NCBI RefSeq assembly: GCF_023283825.1
Contig: NZ_JAKILD010000003.1
Coordinates: 1-64,000, forward strand
Source: Shewanella olleyana
GTDB lineage: Bacteria > Pseudomonadota > Gammaproteobacteria > Enterobacterales > Shewanellaceae
Direction: 5' to 3'
DNA: 64,000 nt
Positions 34,327 through 44,030 of this stretch are shown piece after piece. Every line of letters starts with the position of its first letter. Position 1 is the stretch's first letter. The notes below the pieces were generated by a model that worked only from the letters and a program-made list of their open reading frames with translations, searched no databases and had not been told where the DNA came from. The translations under genes were made by a program, and so were the position numbers.

Positions 34327-35346
34327 TTAGGGCTTTTTAGCCCAATATCGCTCAGCGTCAGTTTGTAAACGCTCAAATTGTGCTTGGTTAATGTTTTCAA
34401 GCACGTTAGCGTATGCCGCTTCAATTAAGAACTGCATTAATACCACGTGTCGGCGTAATATTCGATGGTGTCGATGTGTTTTTTGCGGATTAAAATAACC
34501 TGAGAAATTAAAAATTTGCCGTGGGTTCTTCTTTACCCATGCCCATGAGCCCATCTCAAGCGTTAATGGAATAAAAGGTGTTTCAGTTTGATTAGTTTTC
34601 GCAAGATAGTCCCAGATATCACCATGAGTCTGATAAAAATGACTCTGAGGCGACAGCTTGTAATGACCATGATGAGGGTAGCCTCGATCAAATAATTGCT
34701 TCAAATGATAGATATAACCCATCCCTTCGAAAGGCTTGCGGGTATGGGCATAAGGGAACCATATATGATCGCTGAGGCCAAACCCAGAATGAGCATCTAA
34801 CGCAATCACACTGGTGCTACTTTGTTGTAGTTCATGAACGTAATCAACCAGCACTTGGGTTTCATCTTCCATGCCTTTGTTACCACGAAACCAGGGGAGT
34901 TTATTACTAATGCGGTGACCGCCAACAAGAAAGGTCACCTTTTCTTCTGCATCTATAGGGGCATTGCGCATTAAGTCGACATCATTGCCATTACTGCGTG
35001 AACCTTGTAAAAAGCCGACAGGATTGGCGACAGGTACAAACGCAAGTCGCACCTCTTTTAACAAGCTTTGTAGATGTTTATCCCACGACATGCGATTAAG
35101 TAAACTGCCTAAAAATGACAACACCACCTGCGCACCAATGCGCTCGACACCATGGACGCCACCAACAAACAACACCGTAGGGCAAGATTTATCTTGTTGA
35201 CCTAACTCTATAGCAGTCACAGACAAAGGTTCGCCGCGGTAATGTAAATCGAGCAAAGATTGGTGGCGAAATAGCCCTTGGTGTTGGGCAATCAATCGTT
35301 TAAGCGTATCAATTTCAAAACTGTGTTCGAATGAAAACTTTGCCAT
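34327..35346 (-). CDS. M14-family zinc carboxypeptidase-like protein
   Basis: 339 aa without a signal peptide. The zinc ligands are in the M14 order: VGGVHGVERIG gives HxxE (His65, Glu68) and ALDAHSGFG gives the third ligand (His186); the general base is probably Glu264 in LTLEMGSWAW. The segment NPVGFLQGSRSNGNDVDLMRN matches the RxNxxxVDLNRN pattern with one change (LMRN). It is likely a cytoplasmic amidase or carboxypeptidase acting on small peptides or amide conjugates. The alpha/beta hydrolase follows it on the same strand. Confidence 0.8.
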   Translation of the reverse strand: MAKFSFEHSFEIDTLKRLIAQHQGLFRHQSLLDLHYRGEPLSVTAIELGQQDKSCPTVLFVGGVHGVERIGAQVVLSFLGSLLNRMSWDKHLQSLLKEVRLAFVPVANPVGFLQGSRSNGNDVDLMRNAPIDAEEKVTFLVGGHRISNKLPWFRGNKGMEDETQVLVDYVHELQQSSTSVIALDAHSGFGLSDHIWFPYAHTRKPFEGMGYIYHLKQLFDRGYPHHGHYKLSPQSHFYQTHGDIWDYLAKTNQTETPFIPLTLEMGSWAWVKKNPRQIFNFSGYFNPQKTHRHHRILRRHVVLMQFLIEAAYANVLENINQAQFERLQTDAERYWAKKP

Positions 35347-35449
35347 TAACCTCGCCTATTCACTCACTAAGATTAAGCCTGAACCTATTCTCCCAATAAT
35401 TAACTTAATACTTAAATAAGACAGCCTTATGACAAGTTTATAAACAAAA

Positions 35450-35486
35450 AAAGCAACCCTCAGTACATGACCAAATGGGTTGCTTT
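35450..35486 (-). terminator. Terminator of the former histidine kinase gene
   Basis: AAAGCAACCC and GGGTTGCTTT pair around a 17-nt loop; the minus-strand transcript continues with a run of U. It overlaps the stop codon of the remnant at 35485. Confidence 0.75.
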
Positions 35487-35766
35487 AGTGGGTTATTAAT
35501 GATGATGCAAGTAATGCACTACCAATAGCTACAGTCAGTAATAATAAAGACACAAAAGCGTTGGTCGCCCCACCCGTATAGAAAAGCCAAGTCGCCCAGA
35601 ATAAGGTATCAAGTATTAAAGTTGTGAAGAGTATCGAGGGGGTATTAATGCATTGAAAACGAAATCGATAACAAAAGGCCACATAAATAGCTTCAAGGAT
35701 TAGCACATAACTAAGCTCTTCAGGTGGTCTCGTTAAATCGAATAACTCTTTAGCAAATAATATTAG
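35485..35766 (-). pseudogene. Remnant of a RegB/PrrB-type sensor histidine kinase
   Basis: An open frame of 94 codons (last 73 after an in-frame GTG at 35706) reads ELSYVLILEAIYVAFCYRFR, TTLILDTLFWATWLFYTGGA and TNAFVSLLLLTVAIGSALL, then stops after ASSLITH. FTGGATNxFVSLLLxPxxxxAxxL is the hallmark of the membrane domain of RegB/PrrB-like redox sensor kinases. The upstream helices, the H-box and ATPase domains are all missing, and the frame runs into a terminator. So this is a decayed fragment, not a functional kinase; expression as a tiny two-TM protein cannot be excluded. Confidence 0.65.
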
Positions 35767-36404
35767 CTATAATTTTTAAAGCCAGTTAACTAAGCTTAAT
35801 AAGACAAGCTGCCCTTTGTTTTTCTCCCAATTGTTATTCGCCCCTTATTCAATTATTTATCTGGTTCTGCTTATTTTGCAATTATGCACACGGTCACTTT
35901 TATCTCAACAGCTCAAACACATCCAGTTATTTAATCACAATTTAAATAATAAAAAAGTGTTCTCAACCAGCTTATTGCAACAGCCTTAATGTGCTACTTG
36001 GCCAATATTTTGAAAGTAAACATATGTAATATAAATAACATACAAAGGTTGCCAAAAAATCTACACTACCCCTGATAAAATTGCGTTTAAAGAGCAAGAC
36101 AAAAAACATTACAATTTTTAAGGTTAATATATCTCAAGTTAATACATTTCATGTCGATAACATGATTAGTGAGTATTTAAAAAAGATAATCATACGTCTA
36201 TAACCACCTCCTTCAAACTTAGCTCCCCAGCTACGTAAGCCTGCACCCAAAACACCATAACCCCATAAATTAATTGAACTTTTAACTATTAAACTCTTGA
36301 TTTACGATTGTATTCATTGTTGTTTACACATATAATCCACCCACAAAAGTGAAACATAAAACAAACTCAACCCCAACAATTACAACATTGCATTAAGATG
36401 ATTT
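35767..36404. other. Gene-free AT-rich region before the GGDEF-EAL gene
   Basis: About 640 bp with no convincing frame on either strand. It probably contains the promoter of the GGDEF-EAL gene and decayed sequence of the former kinase locus. I saw no strong hairpin or repeat. Confidence 0.4.
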
Positions 36405-38324
36405 ATGACCAGAATTTCTAAATTTCTTTTGACTATATTGAGTTTCTTAATGATGCTTTATGTGCTTTTGGTAATAAGCTTTAGCCAAGGGTTAGAAACA
36501 ATTCATAGCGATAACTTTCACCATAAAATCACTTCCGTCGATGTTAGTAATGTGGTTAATGCCAATGCAGGTTGGGAAACATTGCTGTTTTTAGAAAGTG
36601 ATATAGTCAAATCAAATCAACATTATTTTGCAGTATTAGAACGCACTGAACAGAACTTAAATGTGGTACGAGTTAAAGATGTCTTTAGCGAGATGATGAT
36701 GTTCAGTAATATACCGTTATTACTGATGGTGTTATTAGCTTATGCCATTCCATTTTATATTAAATCTCGAATTTCCCGTAAAAACAATGCATCGTTAGAT
36801 TTCATCAGTATCGAAACGGATAAGCTGCTGACGAGTTTTAATATCCAATTACCACAAAGTAAACAGCCTAATACCTTATCGCAAATAAGTATCGCCCTGA
36901 ATGAGCTCAACAAGCACGTAAAGGCTCAAAATATACAAACCCAGCTAAGTATTTATCAAGATAAACTGACTGGTCTTATAGACAGGCATGCATACCTTGA
37001 ACACCTTGAAAAACAACTACAAAAAGCAGAAGAAACCGGAACTAGACAAGCATTACTTTTTATCGATTTAGACGGTTTTAAGCAGGTAAACGATTCATTT
37101 GGTCATAGTTTTGGTGATGAAATACTCATCCAAGTTGCCCACAGACTTAAAACCGTTGTGCGCAATAACGGTCTCAGCAGAGTCAGTGAGTCATTTGGAT
37201 TAGAGCTTAACTTATCGCGTTTAGGTGGTGATGAGTTCTCTATTTTTATTGAAAATATTCCAGATAACTTGCAGGCTGTAGAAGTGTCGAAAAATGTTTT
37301 ACAAGAAATTGAACGCGACTTTGTACTGGGTAATAAAGTGATAAAAATAGGCGCCAGTATTGGTATAGCCACTTATCCAGATAGCGCTTCAAACCCTAAT
37401 AATTTATTACAAATGGCCGATGTAGCCATGTATCGAGCCAAAACTGATGGCCGAGGTATCTTCCGTGTTTACTCGCCCGAAATGGGCAGTAAAATTCGCC
37501 GCTTTCATTACCTTTTAGAAGAACTGCGTCTTGCTATCGCTAGCCAAAATTTCACTTTATCTTTCCAGCCTATCGTTAATGTTGACGACTGCAGCATCGA
37601 TTACTTTGAATCGCTAGTGCGTTGGAATCATCCAGTTGAAGGCCCTATTTCACCAGCTGAATTTATTCCTATTGCTGAAGATTCAAATCTTATCCTAGAG
37701 CTCGGAAATTGGATTTTATTCGAAGCTTGCCGCCAAATGTCTGCTTGGCATAATGCAGGAATGAATAAGGTGAGAATGTCAGTTAACATCTCTGGTGTGC
37801 AACTGAAGCATTTACCTATTTATGACTGGGTAATGGACACCTTGGCAAAAACGGGGTTGCCCGCTCGAGCCTTACTGCTTGAAATCACTGAGTCTTGTTT
37901 ATTCCACGCATCGGAAAAAATCATTCAAGACCTAGAAAATTTGCGCAAACAAGGCGTATTGATTGCAATTGATGACTTCGGGACTGGTTTTAGTTCGTTA
38001 TCAACTCTGGGGAATTTACCGGTAGACATTATTAAAATTGATAAGCTATTTATTGACCAAGCAACGATCAACCCTAAATATGAAAAGATTTTAAATTCAA
38101 TTAGTGATTTAGGTAAAACCCTCGATTTGAAAGTGGTTGCTGAAGGGGTTGAAGTGGCTTCTCAGTTTGAACTCGTCAAAAATCTTGGGATCCATTGTGT
38201 TCAAGGTTACCTTATTAGCCGTCCCGAGTCCTCATATCACGTGGGATCAAACGTGATTAAAAAGAACCTCAATCACATCGCACTAACAGGCACAGGTGTT
38301 TGTACGCCGTCTAAAACGACATAA
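36405..38324 (+). CDS. GGDEF-EAL c-di-GMP enzyme with membrane-bound sensor domain
   Basis: 639 aa. Two membrane helices (about 7-27 and 102-120) enclose a small periplasmic domain of about 75 residues. The GGDEF domain (about 180-350) has an intact SRLGGDEF (274-278), and the EAL domain (about 370-615) has YFESLVRW (ESL at 402-404 in place of EAL), DDFGTGFSS (523-531), KIDKLFI and VVAEGVE (578-583). All metal and catalytic residues I can locate are present, so it may both make and break c-di-GMP, or act only as phosphodiesterase with GTP control. It has a long upstream region and no operon partner. Confidence 0.85.
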   Translation: MTRISKFLLTILSFLMMLYVLLVISFSQGLETIHSDNFHHKITSVDVSNVVNANAGWETLLFLESDIVKSNQHYFAVLERTEQNLNVVRVKDVFSEMMMFSNIPLLLMVLLAYAIPFYIKSRISRKNNASLDFISIETDKLLTSFNIQLPQSKQPNTLSQISIALNELNKHVKAQNIQTQLSIYQDKLTGLIDRHAYLEHLEKQLQKAEETGTRQALLFIDLDGFKQVNDSFGHSFGDEILIQVAHRLKTVVRNNGLSRVSESFGLELNLSRLGGDEFSIFIENIPDNLQAVEVSKNVLQEIERDFVLGNKVIKIGASIGIATYPDSASNPNNLLQMADVAMYRAKTDGRGIFRVYSPEMGSKIRRFHYLLEELRLAIASQNFTLSFQPIVNVDDCSIDYFESLVRWNHPVEGPISPAEFIPIAEDSNLILELGNWILFEACRQMSAWHNAGMNKVRMSVNISGVQLKHLPIYDWVMDTLAKTGLPARALLLEITESCLFHASEKIIQDLENLRKQGVLIAIDDFGTGFSSLSTLGNLPVDIIKIDKLFIDQATINPKYEKILNSISDLGKTLDLKVVAEGVEVASQFELVKNLGIHCVQGYLISRPESSYHVGSNVIKKNLNHIALTGTGVCTPSKTT

Positions 38325-38543
38325 GTCGACGTTCTTAATCTTAATCCTTGAGTAGTGTCCCCTTTCTGCTCAAGGGAGATAATAGTATTTAAATATTCGT
38401 CAGCTACTATGACTAACGATTAAGGTACTAATTAGTAATGATATTAACGGTAGTAACGTAAGCTCGAATACCTTCTATTGCCCCCATTACTTTTCCCCTT
38501 TGCTAACGCTTTAACCACTTACAATAAATGATCAGGACACAAA

Positions 38544-38807
38544 ATGAAGAAAGTACTATTTTTCGATTCAATGTTAACCCCTAAAATTATCACCATCGTA
38601 TATTGGATTTTACTCGTGGCAGCCGTTATTTCAGGAATTGCAGCCATGTTCAACGGTTACGGCGGGTTTACCATCGTCTCACTTGTAACGGGCATTTGTA
38701 TCGCAATCGCGAGTGCAGTCGGAGCAAGAATATGGTGTGAATTAATGATTGTCCTGTTCAAAATACACGAAAACCTACAGAAACTTGTCGACAAATCAGA
38801 CGCTTAG
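38544..38807 (+). CDS. DUF4282 small membrane protein
   Basis: 87 aa with the DUF4282 pattern: LFFDSMLTPKIITIVYWILL at the start, a second helix around FTIVSLVTGICIAIASAVGA, then RIWCELMIVLFKIHENLQKL. Two membrane helices, both ends probably cytoplasmic. AGGA six bases upstream. Function unknown. It shares a bidirectional terminator with cstA. Confidence 0.75.
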   Translation: MKKVLFFDSMLTPKIITIVYWILLVAAVISGIAAMFNGYGGFTIVSLVTGICIAIASAVGARIWCELMIVLFKIHENLQKLVDKSDA

Positions 38808-38866
38808 TTTTTTTTATTCTTATTGCCAAATAAGATATAAGCATTAAACCAAAAGGTTTTAGACAT

Positions 38867-38895
38867 AAAAAAGGACTGCTATTGCAGTCCTTTTT
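38867..38895. terminator. Bidirectional terminator between DUF4282 gene and cstA
   Basis: AAAAAAGGACTGC, loop TATT, GCAGTCCTTTTT: perfect 12-bp stem with T-runs on both strands, at the meeting point of two convergent genes. Confidence 0.9.
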
Positions 38896-38911
38896 AAATT
38901 AAAGCCGTCTT

Positions 38912-40459
38912 TTATTGAGCAACGGCTTTTCGCTTATTATGGGTAATAATAAGTCCAACTAAACACACAATACCTGTTGCAATACCCACTGGCTGACCAA
39001 ACGATTGCGGTAAGCCAATACCAATACCTGCAGTCATAATATAAGACACTGTGACACACGTGCCGATAATGGCTGGTAAACTTACAATCCAATGGAAGGC
39101 ACCACGGTCAAACAAGTACTTAGTTGCTAGCCACAATACACTGGTTGAAAGCAGCATATTTGAGAAGGCAAAGTAGCGCCAGATCAGCGAGAAATCAATC
39201 TTAGTCATAAAGTATGCAATCACTAAAATTGGGATTGCCACTAACAGACGGTTGCGCATTGTTTGCGGAATATTAAACGCATCAATGATGGTTAAACGCA
39301 GTGAGCGGAAAGCGGTATCACCAGAAGTAATCGGGAAGATAGCTACTGCTATAATCGCCATAATACCGCCTGCGACACCTAAGTAAGTACTGGCTACTTG
39401 ATTAACAACTAGTCCAGGTCCACCTGCATCAAGAATACTCTTAAGCTCGACATATCCGCCAGGAAATGCAGCGATACCCGCTAATGCCCATACACAAGCC
39501 ACAATACCTTCAGACATCATTGCACCATAGTACACAGGGCGAACGTATTTTTCGTTAGTTAAACAACGCGCCATGATAGGTGCTTGAGTAGAATGGAAAC
39601 CACTGATTGCACCACAGGTAATGGTCACAAATAGTAATGGCCATACAGGTAGTCCATCAGGGTTAGGCTCAAGTAAGTCATTGTTGTAATGGCTATGGTC
39701 GAAGTAAGCAAAAATATCACCCATTTCAGGCAATTGAGGCGCACTAATTAATAATGCCACTGCGATTGAAGTGGTCATCACAATCATCAACAAGCCAAAT
39801 AATGGATAAAGCTTGGTAATGATTTTATCGATAGGCAATAAAGTTGCTAAGAAGTAGTAGCCTAAAATTAAAACAACCCAAAACACATTATTAGCAAGGA
39901 TAGTACCTTCGAAATAATCAAGGTTACTTAATAATCCTGCTGGGCTCATGATGAATACCACACCCACGAAGAACAATAACATCGCGGTGAAAACCAGCAT
40001 CACACCTTTAAAGTAGATATTAAAGTATTTCCCCGCGATTTCAGGCAAGCTTTTGCCGTCATTTTTGATACTCAATACACCAGAGAAATAATCGTGTACC
40101 GCACCACCAATAATATTACCCAGTACAATCCAAACTAAGGCAATAGGACCGTACAGAGCCCCCAAAATAGGGCCAAAAATTGGGCCTACACCAGCAACGT
40201 TTAGAAATTGAATAAGATACGCTTTAACAGGATGGACTTCGACATAGTCGACCCCATCTTCGAAACGTTTTTGGGGTGTTTTTACGTTGGGGTCAATGCC
40301 TGCTTGGCGTTCTACAAATGGGCTGTAAAACTTGTAAGCGAGGATCAACAACGCAAGACAAATGAAGAAAATAAGCATGTTTTTGTGCCATCCATAACTA
40401 TATAGGGTATTAGAATAGCCTAGAGTGTCAGCCACTATGCCCCCTTGGTCAAGTACCAT
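38912..40459 (-). CDS. cstA: Carbon starvation protein A family transporter
   Basis: 515-aa polytopic membrane protein of the CstA family, linked to uptake of pyruvate or peptides. Landmarks: GVDYVEVHPVKAYLIQFLNV, GPIFGPILGALYGP, GNIIGGAVHDYFSG, FVTITCGAISGFHSTQAPIMARC and IFPITSGDTAFRSLRL. It is shorter than E. coli CstA (701 aa) and of the type near BtsT/CstA-short forms. Start ATG 40459 lacks a good ribosome site; a start at Met28 is possible. The 5' region is the 922-bp intergenic stretch shared with the alginate lyase. Confidence 0.85.
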   Translation of the reverse strand: MVLDQGGIVADTLGYSNTLYSYGWHKNMLIFFICLALLILAYKFYSPFVERQAGIDPNVKTPQKRFEDGVDYVEVHPVKAYLIQFLNVAGVGPIFGPILGALYGPIALVWIVLGNIIGGAVHDYFSGVLSIKNDGKSLPEIAGKYFNIYFKGVMLVFTAMLLFFVGVVFIMSPAGLLSNLDYFEGTILANNVFWVVLILGYYFLATLLPIDKIITKLYPLFGLLMIVMTTSIAVALLISAPQLPEMGDIFAYFDHSHYNNDLLEPNPDGLPVWPLLFVTITCGAISGFHSTQAPIMARCLTNEKYVRPVYYGAMMSEGIVACVWALAGIAAFPGGYVELKSILDAGGPGLVVNQVASTYLGVAGGIMAIIAVAIFPITSGDTAFRSLRLTIIDAFNIPQTMRNRLLVAIPILVIAYFMTKIDFSLIWRYFAFSNMLLSTSVLWLATKYLFDRGAFHWIVSLPAIIGTCVTVSYIMTAGIGIGLPQSFGQPVGIATGIVCLVGLIITHNKRKAVAQ

Positions 40460-40943
40460 TGTGTTATACCAAAGTAGGGGTTGTCAGCCTAAAGCCCTTA
40501 ATGCAGGTGGGATGTTAGATATGTGTAAATACTCAAAAACCGTTTTATTCCAAGTATCAAGAAATTGCCAGAGATAAACACCAGCCTTATTGCTTTTACT
40601 AGCGACTTTAATAACTTGCTATGATATTTCGCTAAAAGCAGAGCGAGAAATGTTAATACAAAATACTTTCAAAACAGTAAGTTTTCCATCCAGATATAAA
40701 ATTTATAATCCAGTTAATAAATAATCAAAAATGAGAGTTAGCTCATACCTTAAAGAGTCTAAATATCACTTACCTCTTACATTTCTCCCTCGAGCCATAC
40801 ATGAAATAAATGTTCATGGCTGAATAAGTATTTGTTAGCTCATTTCTAATTACCAGCGGAGTTTTACTATCAGGGCAGCTCACGTCAAGGTTCTCCTCCA
40901 AAAGTCGTCGATAAGTTTTAAGTTTTCGGCCCCCAAACCTACC

Positions 40944-40953
40944 TTACCAATTT
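40944..40953. promoter_or_regulatory. TTACCAATTT motif, distal copy
   Basis: Exact decamer TTACCAATTT in the cstA/alginate lyase intergenic region, about 190 bp from the inverted pair at 41134-41181. GntR-type regulators of alginate genes often bind sites built on TGGT/ACCA; the link to this motif is inference. Confidence 0.35.
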
Positions 40954-41133
40954 AAACTACTACCCTATATCGTATTTAATGCATATATTTTAGCCAATAC
41001 TTATATAGATAGATGAAAAAGGTATAAGAATTATGTAGCTTAGTAACTAAATTTTGACAACTTATATATTCATTCAAATACAACAACTTATTATTTTTTC
41101 ATTTATAGATAAAATTTAAGTGTCAAAACAATA

Positions 41134-41181
41134 TTACCAATTTACAATCTTTACACTCAAATCAGTTTTACAAATTGGTAA
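41134..41181. promoter_or_regulatory. Inverted pair of TTACCAATTT motifs upstream of alginate lyase
   Basis: TTACCAATTT at 41134-41143 and its exact complement AAATTGGTAA at 41172-41181, 28 bp apart centre-inside. With the copy at 40944 this makes three exact 10-mers within 240 bp, which suggests operators for one regulator about 200 bp upstream of the lyase start. Confidence 0.45.
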
Positions 41182-41381
41182 CAAGATCGTATAACCAATA
41201 GCACCTAATGCTTCAAATAGTGTATTACATTACTGAGGTCATTTTATGTATTAGGCAGCAACAGCTTATTCAGTTGCCATTCACTAGTCATAGAATGATC
41301 AGATCAAACTGCTGAGATAAAGCAGTCGGTCTTGCTGAATAAGTTGTTAACTCAAATGGGGAAACGACCTAAGGTATAAAA

Positions 41382-43196
41382 ATGATAAAAAATCATAAAA
41401 AGCATAAACTTGCTACTATTCTAGCGACTGCTATCACCACCAGTTTAACCAGCGGTTGCATCAATGCTGAAACTATCAGTATTACTAATCCTAGTTTCGA
41501 AAATAGCTTTGACGGCTGGACTGATATTGATCCTTCATCAATATCAGGTGTGGCTTATCAAGGCAGTAAGTCTGCAAAAATGTCAGGCAGTAACGGTAGA
41601 GTTGAGCAAAACCTCAATATTAATAGCAACACTACTTACACTTTAACTGCCTACGTTATAGGTGGAGGAAAGCTAGGAGTATCGGCCAGCGGTGTTAACG
41701 AATCAACCAACATCAGTAGCAGCGATTGGCAACAGGCCAGCGTAACGTTTAATAGTGGCTCAGCAACTAGCGTTACCATATATGGGGAATACTTTGGTAA
41801 TGAAGGCCGTTTTGACTCTTTCGAACTCACAACATCATCTGACACAACTGAACCTTCTGAGCCGACTTCACCTGTCACTTGTACAGGTAGCAGCGCCCTA
41901 TCCGTTGTAGCCGCAACAGATAACGGCACTAACGATGGTCACGGTCCGAGCAATACCATTGATAACAGCTACGATACTGAATCTCGTTGGTCATCTAATG
42001 GAGAAGGTAAAACCATTACCTATGATTTAGGCGTACAGTCTGAAGTGAAATCAGTGTCTGTTGCTTGGTTTAAAGGTAATGAGCGCGCGTCGTACTTTGA
42101 TATGGAAACCTCAGCAGATGGTAGCAATTGGACATCAGTCCTATCTTCAGGTCAATCAAGTGGCAGTAATGCAGGACTAGAAGAATACGATGTCACGGAT
42201 ACCAGTGCTCAGTTAGTTAGAATAACGGGCTACGGTAATTCATCTAATACTTGGAATAGTATTGTTGAAACCAAAATTAATGGTTGCTCAGATGGCTCTG
42301 CACCAACGGACCCAACAGATCCAACCGAACCCAGTAACCCTGTCGGTAACTTAGATCCTGACTTACCGCCATCAGGAAACTTCGAATTAGTGGATTGGAC
42401 CCTAGGTGTCCCTGTTGATGAAAACAATGATGGAAAATCTGACACAATCAAAGAAATAGAGTTATCGAGTGGCTATAGCCGCTCTCCATATTTCTTTACA
42501 GCTGCAGATGGTGGCATGGTATTTAGATGCCCTATTGATGCCCCAAAAACTTCAACCAACACCAGCTACGCCCGTACTGAGTTACGTGAAATGTTACGCC
42601 GCGGAGATACCAGTTATAGCACTCAAGGTGTGGGTGGCAACAACTGGGTATTTAGTAGCGCACCTTCATCAGATCAAAATGCTGCGGGCGGTGTTGATGG
42701 CACCCTAGAAGCAACGCTCGCCGTCAACTATGTCACCACCACGGGTGATAGTAGCCAAGTGGGGCGTGTGATTGTCGGTCAGATTCATGCTAACGATGAT
42801 GAGCCACTTCGTCTTTACTACCGTAAGCTGCCATCTAACAGTAAAGGGTCAATTTATATTGCCCATGAACCCATTACAGGATCGGAGCAATACTATGAAA
42901 TGATTGGGTCTCGTAGCAGCTCAGCTTCAGATCCTGCCGATGGTATAAGCCTTGATGAGAAGTTCAGCTACCAAGTCAAAGTAATGGGTAATACTTTAAC
43001 CATCACGATCATGCGCGAAGGTAAAACTGATGTTGTTGAAGAAGTCGATATGAGCGGTAGCTCTTATGATGCTGGCGATCAATACATGTACTTCAAAGCT
43101 GGTGTTTATAACCAAAACAATACAGGTGACGCAGATGACTATGTTCAAGCAACATTTTATAGTTTGAGCAATAAGCATAATGGCTATGCGTATTAA
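41382..43196 (+). CDS. Modular PL7 alginate lyase with two carbohydrate-binding modules
   Basis: Secreted or surface-anchored lyase that cleaves alginate by beta-elimination. Order of domains in 604 aa: signal peptide with lipobox-like LTSGC (Cys26); a CBM_4_9/CBM16-like jelly roll at about 33-150 (ITNPSFENSFDGW); an F5/8 type C (CBM32-like) module at about 167-302; a PTDPTDPTEP linker; and a PL7 catalytic domain at about 335-604. PL7 signatures are all present: YARTELREM (397-404), GQIH (466-469) and YFKAGVYNQ (570-578), with the catalytic Arg, Gln, His and Tyr. QIH rather than QVH suggests broad or polyG preference, by analogy. AAGG precedes the ATG. Confidence 0.92.
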   Translation: MIKNHKKHKLATILATAITTSLTSGCINAETISITNPSFENSFDGWTDIDPSSISGVAYQGSKSAKMSGSNGRVEQNLNINSNTTYTLTAYVIGGGKLGVSASGVNESTNISSSDWQQASVTFNSGSATSVTIYGEYFGNEGRFDSFELTTSSDTTEPSEPTSPVTCTGSSALSVVAATDNGTNDGHGPSNTIDNSYDTESRWSSNGEGKTITYDLGVQSEVKSVSVAWFKGNERASYFDMETSADGSNWTSVLSSGQSSGSNAGLEEYDVTDTSAQLVRITGYGNSSNTWNSIVETKINGCSDGSAPTDPTDPTEPSNPVGNLDPDLPPSGNFELVDWTLGVPVDENNDGKSDTIKEIELSSGYSRSPYFFTAADGGMVFRCPIDAPKTSTNTSYARTELREMLRRGDTSYSTQGVGGNNWVFSSAPSSDQNAAGGVDGTLEATLAVNYVTTTGDSSQVGRVIVGQIHANDDEPLRLYYRKLPSNSKGSIYIAHEPITGSEQYYEMIGSRSSSASDPADGISLDEKFSYQVKVMGNTLTITIMREGKTDVVEEVDMSGSSYDAGDQYMYFKAGVYNQNNTGDADDYVQATFYSLSNKHNGYAY

Positions 43197-43360
43197 TCGA
43201 TAACTAACTAAAAGCTGACTCATTAATATAAAGAGCATATAGAAAGGTAAAACTCGCATAACAATACAAACGCTCTGTCCTCCCTGGCTTCGAACGTTTG
43301 TATTACTGCTTACTTCAATGAATCAAGCTTACTTATTCACAGCCATAGTCATATCATCAA

Positions 43361-43390
43361 AGCCAACAAGATCATTTGTTGGCTTTTATT
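43361..43390 (+). terminator. Terminator of the alginate lyase gene
   Basis: AGCCAACAA, loop GATCAT, TTGTTGGCT followed by TTTATT on the + strand. Confidence 0.75.
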
Positions 43391-43577
43391 ACGTTAAGCC
43401 CGAAGGAAAAACGCAAAAAGCCGATGTTTGATATACACTTACTTGTAACGCCAATGTTAATGCAGCGGCAATAAAACCCTAACATCACAAAGCAAAATGT
43501 AAAAGCCAAGTAAGAAACGCGATATATTAATAATATGCACCAGCTAGCTGTTGGAAAAACAACATTTAAAAAGAAGT

Positions 43578-43665
43578 GCTTAGATGACTAGGCATCAATC
43601 CATCCACCTCAATTAAAACGCTTTTATTTCGAATAAAACTTAATCAACAAAGATCAACAGGCCCT
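43578..43665. mobile_element. MITE-like element, family A, truncated copy
   Basis: 88 bp matching one end of the family A element in the orientation of copy 2: GCTTAGATGACTAGGCATCA through ATCAACAGGCCCT. The other two-thirds are missing. Located between the alginate lyase terminator and an EAL-domain remnant, so it may mark the breakpoint of a deletion. Confidence 0.75.
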
Positions 43666-43736
43666 AATATCATCACTAAAAACAGTATCGATACTCGAGG
43701 CCTTATCCCGATGCGGCTAGCGGTAACCAAGTAAAT

Positions 43737-43877
43737 ATTGACGCTAATCTTCAATATACCGGCGGTTTGTCATGTGATTACCTGCAAGGGTTTATGTTTT
43801 CAGTCCCTCTAACTAAAACTGATTTTTGTGAGCGCTATGTTGCTAGGCCTGACATTCCGCGCTCAATAAACAGTTAA
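43737..43877 (+). pseudogene. C-terminal remnant of an EAL-domain protein
   Basis: Forty-six codons ending in TAA read IDANLQYTGGLSCDYLQGFM then FSVPLTKTDFCERYVA. The motif CDYLQGFxFSxPL is the invariant C-terminal end of EAL phosphodiesterase domains. Upstream the frame is closed and the domain body is absent. It is therefore a 3' fragment left after loss of the gene. The truncated family A element lies 71 bp upstream. Confidence 0.65.
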
Positions 43878-44030
43878 CTTCAAATTAAACAATCTGAATT
43901 CGGCTTAAAAAGTATCTTTAGCTGCAATTTTCCTTACTTCTGGGTTAAAACCTTGCATTAGACCTGCTATTTACGCGAAATACGCCTGAATGATGAAACA
44001 AACAAACCACGTAAATAAAGTTTCACATTT

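Larger units (their letters stand above)
40460..41381. other. Long intergenic region between cstA and alginate lyase
   Basis: 922 bp, AT-rich, no convincing gene. It holds three copies of the decamer TTACCAATTT (see the next entries) and a TTGACA box at 41056 without an obvious -10 at the right distance. The last 150 bp before the lyase are richer in G/C and could be an untranslated leader. Confidence 0.5.
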
